From contig DAOWES010000261.1 in the NCBI GenBank assembly GCA_030638385.1, positions 1 through 33,816 of the forward strand: 33,816 nt of DNA. Reading direction: 5' to 3'. Of this stretch, positions 5,913 to 14,641 are shown in pieces. The stretch's first letter is position 1; each line of letters begins with the position of its first letter. The notes below the pieces were generated by a model that was not told the origin of the DNA, searched no databases, and worked only from the letters and a program-made list of their open reading frames with translations. Source of the DNA: Candidatus Cloacimonadota bacterium. Lineage in GTDB: Bacteria; Cloacimonadota; Cloacimonadia; Cloacimonadales; TCS61. The position numbers were made by a program, and so were the translations under genes.

Positions 5913-8900
5913 CTATGCTGTTATTAATCCTAAATTTACCAACGCTGCGTGTATTCCTACTGCGGTTACTACCACACCAGTTTGTTGTGCTATTGGTGAT
6001 GTCCCATGGAATCCCAATTGTTCTGCTGCGCTTGTCAAAACCTGTACTCCATTAGTCCCAGTTTCATCTGCCTTTATTATAAGGTCTGTGCCATTGAAAG
6101 AAATACTGACATCATCAGCGCCACCAAGCATTAATTTTTGATTATCGTTTGGCATCTTCAACCAATCATTAGAAATATGAACTGCATGATTTCCACCCCA
6201 TCCAATTAAAAAACTATTAGTAATTGTATTTGTAACCGATTGACCAAATACCCCAGAATAAGTTGCAGCTGAACCAGTACCTACATCCACACCAATTCCT
6301 GTAGATGAAGTCCCAAGTAAATCTATATTTAGCCCTACTCCAAATATTCCTTCCTCGTTATTAACATTATCACCTAAAGATGTTCCAAAACTCTTAAAAC
6401 AATTATTATTTCTTCCAGAAACATTACAATAAGGTTTAGTAATATTATGACCAGAACCGCCATAAACTGCGGCATCTCCAGTAATGGAATGCCCTGTACC
6501 CCCACCTATGCTATCTCCTGAGTTTATTGTAGAAGCTCTGGCAGAAGTAAAAATATTGTTACCCGTTACATCTGTCCCAGTTCCTAAATTAAGAATATTA
6601 TCCCCTGTCGAAGTTCCTGCATTGATATTTTGTAAATCAGAAAATGAAACCATTTGGGCATTTATATTTGTAGCTTCTATATCTGAAAGTTTTTTAACAC
6701 TTAATCTATATATTTTCAAAGTAGGAACACCAAAATCTTCATTTGTGACAATTTTTATTGAACCTGTTGCCGTTGCTGTAAAATAAATCAGTCCATCGAA
6801 AGTTGTCCCATAAGAACTATGGACATTAACACCTCCTGCATAAATATTTACAAATTCACCAGCTATATAACTAACATTCAAAACATAATTATTTCCACTT
6901 TCTACTATATTTGATTGTTCCAAATATTCACCATTAGCATCTGCATAAGCATAATAATCCCCTGCATCGTTTCCATAAGACCATGAACCAGATTCAGTCC
7001 ACCCCGTAGAACCATCATCAAATTCTTCATTTGTCATTAACTCCGAGGATATACCCAGAGAAACACTTCCTGTTGCTGTTAAACCATTTGCAGTTACATC
7101 TCCTGTTGCCGTCAAATCTCCCCCGAAAGTAGTAAGTCCAGTGCCAAGAAAATTATAAGTAGGATTGACGTTTGTAGTTCCAAAATTGATGAGAAGATTG
7201 TCAGTATCAAATTCTAAATAATTATCTCCATTGCTTCCAAAAATTGAAGACCCAAACCCTAAAGAGCATTTAGAACTTCCATCATCTAAAAACCAATTCC
7301 AATCACCCTGTATTGTTGGGGCAATAAGTGTTGCACCTGTTATTGTAGAAACATTAGAAATCGCATTATTACCCATATCCAAATTACCAGTCATTGCTTG
7401 AGAACCACTCGTTAAGAAAATTGTTCCACTAGCATCGGGCATTGTTAGAGTTCTAGTATTTCCAGTTGTGATATTTGATAAGTCAACATCAACTGTTTTT
7501 GCATTGTCTGCATTATTAAACCATAAAAAATTACCATCACTGAATGTACTTGAGGCAGGAATGGAAACTCCACCTGCAAATGAACCTACTGGGTTTCCCC
7601 TTATGTCTATTACTTGTGTTCCTAATTCACTTAAAGCAACATTTGTCCAAGTTCCACCAGATACTTGAGTTTGTCTTAAAGGAAGTCTTGCAACTAAAAA
7701 CCCATTACCCCTAAAATCTTTAGGAATTGATGTAACTGAAGTGCCATCTTTATCTGCAATAACATCAGCATCATTTCCATAAGTGTCCAACGGAAGATTC
7801 AAAAATAATTTAGTTTCACCCGTATTACTATTTATTGCACCCCAGATTATAAAATTAAATCTTCTTCCAACTAAAGAATTCCCATTAGCGTCAACAAGAA
7901 TATCTGCTAAATCAAATACTTTCAAATAGGGTGTAGTTGGATGATTTACAATTCTAATTCCGTTTACTGAAATTTGTCTTGATGGGACATCTTGTAAATG
8001 TTTCTGCCATGCCTCTCCAGACGTCATTGTAAAATCAACATCATCAGGTACTCCAACATTTGGTGTAATTATAACAGTTTGAGCCATTCCACTCTCATAT
8101 TCAGCATCAAGTATTCTTAATCTTTCAGCACTTCTTTGAACAGCCCCCCTCCCATCAAAACTTTTAGCATCATTATATAATTGGCCCATATAAGTCCCGT
8201 CAGAGTCGATGGTTGCTGCGGTTGGTAGTATTGTAGTCCCTAGATATGCAAACTCTCCAGTAGGTCTTGATGTTGAAGATTGTAAAATTGCCTCATCTCC
8301 GTTTCTAATAACATAAATATAATTCAATTTGGGATGAGTGTCTGTTCCAGGTGTTAGTTGAATCCTAGCGGCTCCATCAACCCCATCTCCGTTAGTGCAA
8401 TCAAGGACATATTCTCTTTGACCAAAAGCATAAGTAATATCCCCACCGCCAAGTGCTTCAATATCACCAAATACATCATCTCCAATAACAACAGGAACAC
8501 CCGTAGGAACTTGATAACTCATTCCGTCAATTGATTCAACTGATTCTATGAATCTTGAGAAGCTCGGAATTATATTGAAATTCTTATCTCCCAAAACTCC
8601 CAAATTAATGAATTTTATTTCTGTAAGTTCAGACAAATCCGCCCCCCCCTGTTTGACTACAATACAGCAACGACATAAAATATTCTGAACTTCATCTACT
8701 TTAGCATGCTCTTCTTTATCGAAAGAGTCAGCTGCTTTTTTAAGAGAGTCATAAGCGTTTTGACCGTATTGCATTACAGTTTCTTGAGTTGAGGGGTCTA
8801 GATAAATTCTATGAATCGTAAAAAACCCATCAGGAATATTAACCAAAGTACCATCTCCGTTTGGATCATATTTATCTGTTGGAATTTCAGTTTTTACTGC

Positions 8901-10145
8901 TACATTACTTATCGGCGAACCTCTCCAAAAAGCAGGAAAGATAATTTCTGTATCGGCTGCGATAGAACTTATGTTTGGATTTTTCTTGTCAATATCATAA
9001 TTAAATCCAGGACCATAAGCCTTTCCTGAACTCTTGTCAATTTTCAAATTCGTCCCGTTCGCTGAATACACATTGCCCGACACTGACAAAGATGGTCCAA
9101 GCGTATTTACCATATCAAAGAAATGGAGTAGGTTGTCTTGGGTCCATAATGGAGCCGTTGTTGCTTTTCTTATTGTAGTAAATGGTGGCACATCATGTAC
9201 AAGAATACCAAGCAAAGCACAATCTCTTTTTTCATCTTCTATTGGAGCCGTTGCCGAATAAGTTAAATTACCATCAATATCTATAGATACAAATTCGATT
9301 GGAGTTATTCCACTTAATCCTGGCGTTACTGCAATCTTTGCCCCCCATGTGACTTTTGTTGCAGTTGGATTAAGTGGATCTGTATAGCTATCAATAAAAT
9401 ATGCTTCGCCGGCAGCTACGTCCAGTTTTGTTGGATCCACATTAATACTTAATTCTCCGCCGGCAATTAAACCCGTTGAATTTTGCTGAAGATTGTTGAT
9501 ATCTAATTCGTCGATTGCAGTATTTACATTTGTTGATTCTAAAGTTGAAGAAGAATTATCGTAAGGTACTTGGACTGCAGTTACTCCGTGAGGATTACTC
9601 GTATTGGAAATATGCGAATCGATTTGCGCATGAGTATTTGTTCCTATATTTTGAATTACAGTATGATCGATAGCAGTTTGCGCATAATGAATCGAGGTAT
9701 CTGCAATATGTGAATCAATCTGAGTATGGCTATTAGAGCCGATGTCTTGAATGTTTAAGTGAGAGATGCTGCTTTCTGTGAAGTGGATCGTTAAATCTCC
9801 TGTATGGGCTTGGAAATCAGTTTCATCAGTCTTTAAATCAAGGGCTGCCTGCAAATCTGTCTGATCTGAAAGAGTCCCAGTTATTTCTCCCCAATTAACA
9901 TCTTCAAAGACTTCAGGATCAACATATTCAAGAGCATTCCCCCCAGAATTTACCCTTACTATCTTGAGAGCACTTCCAGTTTTAGAGGCAGGAGTATCAA
10001 GAAGTGAATCAAAACTTGCGAAATCATCATCAATTTCAATATTGATCTCGCTTGTTTCCACAACATCTAAATCAATTTCATTTCCTTCATTAATATCTAG
10101 ATCAACAGAAATGTCTTCAACAACATTCAATGAAACGTCATTCAT
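5913..10145 (-). CDS. Long tail fibre / receptor-binding protein
   Basis: At 1410 aa this is the largest protein of the genome. Residues 1-80 are acidic and probably attach the fibre. WGEITGTLSDQTDLQAAL at 85-102 is typical of phage fibres. Two tandem units of about 32 residues follow (126-157 and 158-189), each containing a copy of QIDSHI and closing with NTSNPHGVT in the second. GNLDMGNNAISNVSTITG in the C-terminal half is a shaft motif. The last 35 residues (GFHGTSPIAQQTGV through AALVNLGLITA) are a common trimeric fibre tip. It should recognise the host surface. The gene holds one exact G8 tract at 8642-8649. Confidence 0.85.
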   Translation of the reverse strand: MNDVSLNVVEDISVDLDINEGNEIDLDVVETSEINIEIDDDFASFDSLLDTPASKTGSALKIVRVNSGGNALEYVDPEVFEDVNWGEITGTLSDQTDLQAALDLKTDETDFQAHTGDLTIHFTESSISHLNIQDIGSNSHTQIDSHIADTSIHYAQTAIDHTVIQNIGTNTHAQIDSHISNTSNPHGVTAVQVPYDNSSSTLESTNVNTAIDELDINNLQQNSTGLIAGGELSINVDPTKLDVAAGEAYFIDSYTDPLNPTATKVTWGAKIAVTPGLSGITPIEFVSIDIDGNLTYSATAPIEDEKRDCALLGILVHDVPPFTTIRKATTAPLWTQDNLLHFFDMVNTLGPSLSVSGNVYSANGTNLKIDKSSGKAYGPGFNYDIDKKNPNISSIAADTEIIFPAFWRGSPISNVAVKTEIPTDKYDPNGDGTLVNIPDGFFTIHRIYLDPSTQETVMQYGQNAYDSLKKAADSFDKEEHAKVDEVQNILCRCCIVVKQGGADLSELTEIKFINLGVLGDKNFNIIPSFSRFIESVESIDGMSYQVPTGVPVVIGDDVFGDIEALGGGDITYAFGQREYVLDCTNGDGVDGAARIQLTPGTDTHPKLNYIYVIRNGDEAILQSSTSRPTGEFAYLGTTILPTAATIDSDGTYMGQLYNDAKSFDGRGAVQRSAERLRILDAEYESGMAQTVIITPNVGVPDDVDFTMTSGEAWQKHLQDVPSRQISVNGIRIVNHPTTPYLKVFDLADILVDANGNSLVGRRFNFIIWGAINSNTGETKLFLNLPLDTYGNDADVIADKDGTSVTSIPKDFRGNGFLVARLPLRQTQVSGGTWTNVALSELGTQVIDIRGNPVGSFAGGVSIPASSTFSDGNFLWFNNADNAKTVDVDLSNITTGNTRTLTMPDASGTIFLTSGSQAMTGNLDMGNNAISNVSTITGATLIAPTIQGDWNWFLDDGSSKCSLGFGSSIFGSNGDNYLEFDTDNLLINFGTTNVNPTYNFLGTGLTTFGGDLTATGDVTANGLTATGSVSLGISSELMTNEEFDDGSTGWTESGSWSYGNDAGDYYAYADANGEYLEQSNIVESGNNYVLNVSYIAGEFVNIYAGGVNVHSSYGTTFDGLIYFTATATGSIKIVTNEDFGVPTLKIYRLSVKKLSDIEATNINAQMVSFSDLQNINAGTSTGDNILNLGTGTDVTGNNIFTSARASTINSGDSIGGGTGHSITGDAAVYGGSGHNITKPYCNVSGRNNNCFKSFGTSLGDNVNNEEGIFGVGLNIDLLGTSSTGIGVDVGTGSAATYSGVFGQSVTNTITNSFLIGWGGNHAVHISNDWLKMPNDNQKLMLGGADDVSISFNGTDLIIKADETGTNGVQVLTSAAEQLGFHGTSPIAQQTGVVVTAVGIHAALVNLGLITA

Positions 10146-10146
10146 T

Positions 10147-10494
10147 TTAAGCCGCTCCCGACCGGGTAATATCAGCCTCGATTATAAATGCTCCAGTGCC
10201 GCTTGAATGAATACTTCCGTCACCTTTGATATACTGGACATCGTAAAGATATTTTTTAGGATCAATGTCTGTATCTTCAGAAGTTAATTCTATTGAATGG
10301 ATTCCGGTGGAATTTCCGGCCACCTCTTTTGAAATAATTGCACCAGAATCATCAGTCACAGAAGTTGCAGGGATATCCTCTCGGACGGTAAAATAAATCG
10401 TATAACCAGTAGTGTCGACAAACTCTCCCTTGTTCTTAATATTGATTGTAAATGCTCGAGTATCATTTCTTTTTATTTTGATTGTACTTCCCAT
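10147..10494 (-). CDS. Baseplate/BppU-like N-terminal domain protein
   Basis: This 115-aa beta-rich protein resembles the Ig-like N-terminal domain of phage upper baseplate proteins. Its opening IKIKRNDTRAFTINIKNK is followed by TGYTIYFTVRED, the usual YDVQ strand (KYLYDVQYIKGDGS) and a final GAFIIEADITRS. It is leaderless from a class B promoter and its stop abuts the fibre start by one base. It probably connects the fibre to the baseplate. Confidence 0.7.
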   Translation of the reverse strand: MGSTIKIKRNDTRAFTINIKNKGEFVDTTGYTIYFTVREDIPATSVTDDSGAIISKEVAGNSTGIHSIELTSEDTDIDPKKYLYDVQYIKGDGSIHSSGTGAFIIEADITRSGAA

Positions 10495-10517
10495 GATTCA
10501 AGAAGGCGATGAGATGT

Positions 10518-10529
10518 TTATATATTTAT
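10518..10529 (-). promoter_or_regulatory. Class B TATA box before the baseplate/fibre genes
   Basis: The plus strand reads TTTATATATTTA. Its edge is 24 nt from ATG 10494. The stop of the preceding gene abuts it (TCC TAA then ATAAATATATAAAC). Confidence 0.8.
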
Positions 10530-10790
10530 TTAGGAGATGATAATTCCCATAGATTCTAAAATAGTCATAATCAATGCTGCGCAAAGCAATCCGCAAACTG
10601 CAAAAACTGCTCGTTTCATCCATTTGATATCCTGACCCTGACGGATTGAGGATTCAGTTAAAGTTTTGATATTCTTATTCATAGCAGTGGTGTTATGATT
10701 GAATGTAAGAATCATCTGTTGAGTATTGTGGTGCACGTCTTTCATCGATCTTGGCTCTCGATACATTGGAACAAAATTTTCATCTACCAT
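10530..10790 (-). CDS. Single-pass membrane protein, holin-like candidate
   Basis: The product has 86 aa from ATG 10790, which has the ribosome site GGGTGA close before it. A longer start at 10853 would overlap the DUF1353 gene by 70 nt. A polar helical N-terminus ends in DIKWMKRAV and leads to one membrane helix (FAVCGLLCAALIMTILESMG) at the very C-terminus. This is the topology of XhlA-type phage proteins. Placed next to a DUF1353 gene and after the baseplate genes, it is the best lysis candidate, but sequence alone does not prove that. Confidence 0.55.
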   Translation of the reverse strand: MVDENFVPMYREPRSMKDVHHNTQQMILTFNHNTTAMNKNIKTLTESSIRQGQDIKWMKRAVFAVCGLLCAALIMTILESMGIIIS

Positions 10791-11140
10791 TTTTTCACCC
10801 AACATATCCTTCCGAAAATTCTCACCGAAGGGTACATTAATTTTACTTTCCATTTGTAAGTCCCATAACGAATCATGAGCTCTTTGAAAATCTGATCTGC
10901 ATCCTTCCGGGTACCATGTTGAAAAGTATAAAGATAATCATGAACGACTGCAGCAACCGCAAAATCTCCTGAAAATGGATGACCAATTATAGGCCAGAAT
11001 ATTTTTGGAATACTTGCCCCATCAGTTCGAAATCCTTTCGGAATAATAACAACTCCCTGAGAAGTATTTACCTTCAGATCTTGTTCAAGCTTCCAATGTT
11101 TGAATCCGTCATTTGTTATGATTAATCTAATTTCTTTCAT
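10784..11140 (-). CDS. DUF1353 family protein
   Basis: This 118-aa protein matches the family closely. VVIIPKGFRTDGASIPKIFW (about residues 30-49) is followed by HPFSGDFAVAAVVHDYLY with its HD pair (about 53-70), and then RKDADQIFKELM. Members are widespread in phages, often near lysis genes, and their conserved His/Asp residues suggest a hydrolase-like site. The activity is unproven. It overlaps the small coiled-coil gene upstream and the membrane protein downstream. Confidence 0.85.
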   Translation of the reverse strand: MKEIRLIITNDGFKHWKLEQDLKVNTSQGVVIIPKGFRTDGASIPKIFWPIIGHPFSGDFAVAAVVHDYLYTFQHGTRKDADQIFKELMIRYGTYKWKVKLMYPSVRIFGRICWVKKW

Positions 11141-11270
11141 TTTCTAGGGCCTCCACCCGATCAAACAATTCTTCAATTAATTTTCTAACTTCAAAACCCT
11201 TGAAAGTTCTATCCTTCTCAACCTTTCCTTTCATTTCTTTTCTTAATTGTTTTATATTTTTATTTTCCAT
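11127..11270 (-). CDS. Small coiled-coil protein (47 aa)
   Basis: Starting at ATG 11270, the product begins MENKNIKQLRKEMKGKVEKD and ends in a heptad-like helix (KLIEELFDRVEALENE). A longer in-frame start at 11309 would overlap the ConA-like gene and is less likely. It fits exactly between two genes with short overlaps. The function is unknown. Confidence 0.55.
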   Translation of the reverse strand: MENKNIKQLRKEMKGKVEKDRTFKGFEVRKLIEELFDRVEALENERN

Positions 11271-12337
11271 TATTGGGGCCACATTTGGTAAGCATAACCA
11301 AACAACCAAGGAGTAGAAGTTCCGGATGCTTTAAGATTTATTTTCAAAATGACATCAGTATCATCACCATCTAAATTAATAATTGAATCGAGAGGCTGAT
11401 CAGTAACATCATAGGTAGATCCCCCATCAGTAGAAATATCTATGGTAATGCTAGTCCCCGAAAGGCTTGTGTCCCCATTACCATTTAAGATTCCTGAAGA
11501 GATATTTGATGGGAGGGTTTTAAGATTAGTTTGAATATATGACGATGAATCGAAATTAAGATAAACATTATCAAGATAATGGGATGCACTATCTGCTCCA
11601 TCATTTGCCCTACATCTGAATCTAACAGTCCCACTAAGTGCGGAAGCTATTTCTCTTACAAAAACTCCATCTTTGTAAAGTCTATGTGTGGAAGCTCCAA
11701 CTTTGAAAATCTCCCAAGTCCCAGTAGTATAATCATCATAAATTGTCAAGGCATTTTCTCCAACGTCGACAATAACGACCCCCCCAATAGAAACTGAATT
11801 TATCCCCGTTGCGCTTGTGATTAAAGTTACCGCATCCCATTTAAGATAATCTGTATAATTAGTATCTGAGTCCAAATAAGCATTATTTTCATCATTCCCT
11901 CCTGGATTCGCACAATTCATTTCTATTCTTTGGTTCTGCTCAACAACTGATGCGGTTCCAATACCCCCTCCCAAATTAGTTGTAACCGTCCATAAATTTG
12001 TATCTAAGGAATTATCATTAAAATCGTCATAAAGTGTTCCTGCAATAATATATCTATCTTCAACTAATCTCGCAGTCGTATTTCCAGTATCTACATGATT
12101 ATTATATCCGTTTGAATCAGAAAAAAGTTCTGTCTCGGCCCACGAATAATCCTTGTCAGTTATTGATGCATCTTCAGATAAAATTGTTGATTGATTAATG
12201 CCCTGTAAAAAAGTGATTGAGCTTTCTATAAGGGCACCTGCGAACCTTGTAAAAGTATCATTCTGATCAGTGGGTTTAATCCTATCTGAAGGAGTGCTCA
12301 AATCAGATCCCCCGGCCTTAGTACATTTAATTGCCAT
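11270..12337 (-). CDS. Tail protein with ConA-like lectin/glucanase domain
   Basis: This 355-aa protein contains a jelly-roll-like stretch. YDDFNDNSLDTNLWTVTT begins near residue 102, followed by VVEQNQRIEMNCANPGG and later GTWEIFKVGASTHRLYKDG and GTVRFRCRAND. This order is typical of laminin-G/ConA-like sugar-binding domains. It lies in the baseplate region, so it probably binds a surface glycan. Catalytic residues of a glucanase were not identified. Its stop shares bases with the next small gene. Confidence 0.65.
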   Translation of the reverse strand: MAIKCTKAGGSDLSTPSDRIKPTDQNDTFTRFAGALIESSITFLQGINQSTILSEDASITDKDYSWAETELFSDSNGYNNHVDTGNTTARLVEDRYIIAGTLYDDFNDNSLDTNLWTVTTNLGGGIGTASVVEQNQRIEMNCANPGGNDENNAYLDSDTNYTDYLKWDAVTLITSATGINSVSIGGVVIVDVGENALTIYDDYTTGTWEIFKVGASTHRLYKDGVFVREIASALSGTVRFRCRANDGADSASHYLDNVYLNFDSSSYIQTNLKTLPSNISSGILNGNGDTSLSGTSITIDISTDGGSTYDVTDQPLDSIINLDGDDTDVILKINLKASGTSTPWLFGYAYQMWPQ

Positions 12338-12714
12338 TATCCTGTTTGGTCAAGGACCTCAACCGTTAATTTATATCCTACATTGATTTCTCGATCTGCA
12401 GTCTTTGCAACTACCACCTCTAAAAGTCTGCTCAGTTTAAGGGTATCTCCTGACAGATCTGTGAAGACTCCAAGTTTTTGAAGAGTCTCTCCATTTGCTT
12501 CAGTCAATCCAATAAGCGCATCAAATTCATAAGTGAAGAAAGCTGTATCTTTAGAAGAAACCGAAAGGGCTTTTCTCAAAAACTCTCCGGCAAGTACATC
12601 AGAACTAGCTAATTCATTTGAACCATCGTCGGAGAACCCCATGTGAGAAATTACATCGAACTCATCAAGAGCACTATTGTTTATACTATCAACTATTTCC
12701 TGATTCAAAACCAT
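12337..12714 (-). CDS. Baseplate/tail-associated protein
   Basis: This 125-aa protein has no firm family. The centre (ELASSDVLAGEFLRKAL, then TYEFDALIGLTEANGETL and KLGVFTD) looks like phage baseplate-adjacent proteins that carry a similar strand-turn-strand. It is leaderless from a class B promoter and its stop overlaps the ATG of the ConA-like protein. Confidence 0.55.
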   Translation of the reverse strand: MVLNQEIVDSINNSALDEFDVISHMGFSDDGSNELASSDVLAGEFLRKALSVSSKDTAFFTYEFDALIGLTEANGETLQKLGVFTDLSGDTLKLSRLLEVVVAKTADREINVGYKLTVEVLDQTG

Positions 12715-12735
12715 AAGACTTAGAGAGAAAGTTTG

Positions 12736-12747
12736 TTTATATATTTA
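12736..12747 (-). promoter_or_regulatory. Class B TATA box
   Basis: TTTATATATTTA is placed 22 nt before ATG 12714. The upstream baseplate-hub gene ends CCT TAA immediately before the box. Confidence 0.8.
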
Positions 12748-12749
12748 TT

Positions 12750-14183
12750 TTAAGGATTCAAAATGTCTATGAAGGCATCACTCGGCAGACCATCATCATC
12801 ATACGCAATTGCATAATCCACATCCGGGCCCGTATCGCTTATCAAATCTGCATCATTTGCGAGTGGCGTATCACTCGACCAAAGAACTTCTCCAGTGTTG
12901 ATCACCACCAAATATTTTGTGAGCTCTGTGGTTATTTTCACTTTTAAGTCACCAGTCTTGAAAACATCCAACTGAATGAAGTCAGAGTTTTGATCCTTTT
13001 CTTCGAGCTGCTTGGTTCGATCTTTTGATTCGGCTTGCCAATCAAAAATCGAGGTTGTATCTTCTCCGACAGTTATCTGGTTTTGCCTTGGATATTTCCT
13101 CACGATCTTAGTAATTATGTAAGTCCCATCACGATTGGAATTCAACTTATTAATTACAGGGATCTTATCTCCAACCACCAAATCGTTTAGATCTAATCCA
13201 TACATATCTGAATTCAACCAAGTAGAAGATTGAATTCCGTCACCAAAGATCTCAATATATTTTCTTCCAAGTGCTCGAGCTTCAACAATGTCTTCGATAT
13301 AATTTCTTGGAAGAACCTTTATCGGAGCCCCATTTCCAACCTGGGCCCTGACTTGAGATTCATAAGAATAAAATATTTCTGGATCTGTTTGGGAAGCTTC
13401 GAATGTTATTTCCTTTGCTTGTTTGTCCACAGTATAATCTCCATCAATATTATCTGTAGTTTGAGTAAAGCCGTCAATCTCAACATCGACTGGAGTCCTT
13501 GAGAGTTCGAAAACTGTTCCGGTTCCTGTCACTGTTTCTTTTGTTCTCTGAAGAATAGTCGCCCCCTTAACAATTACTGTTGAAGCTTTTCTGTCAGTAT
13601 CATCTAACCATCCGTCTTTGTTTAGGGCCCATCCAGAGGTTCCATCGATTGTAATTGTTGAGAGATCTTGGCCCCTCAAAAAAAGATAAAAGTTTGTGCC
13701 TTCGACTCTCCAGTTTGCCCCAAGGGTATTGCATTGTTCATTTACTGCTTCAATTGGATCACGATCTTGATAAACTTTTTTTGTAATTATTGCCCCACTT
13801 GGCGCAGGTAGAAGATTAACAAATGTCAATCCGAAGGCCTCAACAACATCCTCAATGAGATCTTCAGGAGAAATGGATCTAAAAACTTCATTTAGATTTT
13901 CATCAATAAGAATATACCCGTGATCATAGATTTCAATTTCATAGATTCTGGATCCAGTTGTGGGATCATGAGATAACTCCTTGGCTGATTTTATTTTTCC
14001 GTCGAGAAGAAGGTTATCTTCTGAATCATAATATTCTGCAGTTGAGTCAAGTGCAACAGTTTCGTCCATTCCGATCCTGAACTTCACACTTGAAGAAGAA
14101 TTCTCTTTATCGACCAATTGGGCTGAAGAAATATTTATCGCATCAACAATACTCGCATTTTCTTGGAAAACAAAATCTGCCAT
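12750..14183 (-). CDS. Baseplate hub / tail-associated protein
   Basis: The protein has 477 aa from ATG 14183, which overlaps the previous stop as TGATG and has AGGTGG just before it. The N-terminal half has the two-barrel hub layout of gpD/Tal-type proteins: a strand-rich domain, then PEDLIEDVVEAFGLTF and the helix DRDPIEAVNEQCNTLGANWR leading to FYLFLRG. The later part (about 290-400) has ARALGRKYIEIFGDG and GDKIPVINKLNSNRDGTYIITKI, strands typical of hub completion. It should form the tip of the tail onto which fibre proteins assemble. Confidence 0.75.
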   Translation of the reverse strand: MADFVFQENASIVDAINISSAQLVDKENSSSSVKFRIGMDETVALDSTAEYYDSEDNLLLDGKIKSAKELSHDPTTGSRIYEIEIYDHGYILIDENLNEVFRSISPEDLIEDVVEAFGLTFVNLLPAPSGAIITKKVYQDRDPIEAVNEQCNTLGANWRVEGTNFYLFLRGQDLSTITIDGTSGWALNKDGWLDDTDRKASTVIVKGATILQRTKETVTGTGTVFELSRTPVDVEIDGFTQTTDNIDGDYTVDKQAKEITFEASQTDPEIFYSYESQVRAQVGNGAPIKVLPRNYIEDIVEARALGRKYIEIFGDGIQSSTWLNSDMYGLDLNDLVVGDKIPVINKLNSNRDGTYIITKIVRKYPRQNQITVGEDTTSIFDWQAESKDRTKQLEEKDQNSDFIQLDVFKTGDLKVKITTELTKYLVVINTGEVLWSSDTPLANDADLISDTGPDVDYAIAYDDDGLPSDAFIDILNP

Positions 14184-14641
14184 CAAACCACCTGCTTCTT
14201 CCACTTAAATTTCAGAGTACCTGCCGGATGAAGAGAAGAGTCTGTGTCGATATTGAAACTTTCAAAAGAATAGATCGCAGTCCTGGTCCTAAACCTGTCA
14301 ATAATTGTGATCGTATAATCAATAATACCTATACCAGGGAATCCAATAACATCCTCAAGATAGTTCAACATTTCCCCATAAGTTTCGATGGTTGAAGGTG
14401 CAGTTCCTTCAGATCTGTCAGTCGTTTGTTTGTAAAGTTTCCAAGTAAGATTTAGGTCCTTAGAAATTCCGAGATCAATTGTGAAATCTTCTTGTACATC
14501 TGTTGGGCTATCTTTAGGAAATGAAAGTGTTGCGGACTGACTGACTTGGGGGATATTTGAATTCTTTGCTTCCCCTTTTTCGAAGATGAAGTTTCTTGTA
14601 ACCCCCCCCTTACTCCTTACGATTCTTATTTCGACTACCAT
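14183..14641 (-). CDS. Distal tail/baseplate component
   Basis: This 152-aa strand-rich protein lies between the tape measure and the hub, the usual place of distal tail proteins. Strands such as ATLSFPKDSPTDVQED and YTITIIDRFRTRTAIYSFESF support a beta-sandwich. No family signature was recognised, so the call rests on position. An exact G8 tract lies near its N-terminus (14602-14609), in SKGGVTRN. Confidence 0.6.
   Translation of the reverse strand: MVVEIRIVRSKGGVTRNFIFEKGEAKNSNIPQVSQSATLSFPKDSPTDVQEDFTIDLGISKDLNLTWKLYKQTTDRSEGTAPSTIETYGEMLNYLEDVIGFPGIGIIDYTITIIDRFRTRTAIYSFESFNIDTDSSLHPAGTLKFKWKKQVV

Noticed and set aside
6484..6786. Plus-strand 100-aa frame inside the fibre gene
   Set aside because: It is a shadow of the 1410-aa fibre frame, proline-rich and without start signals.
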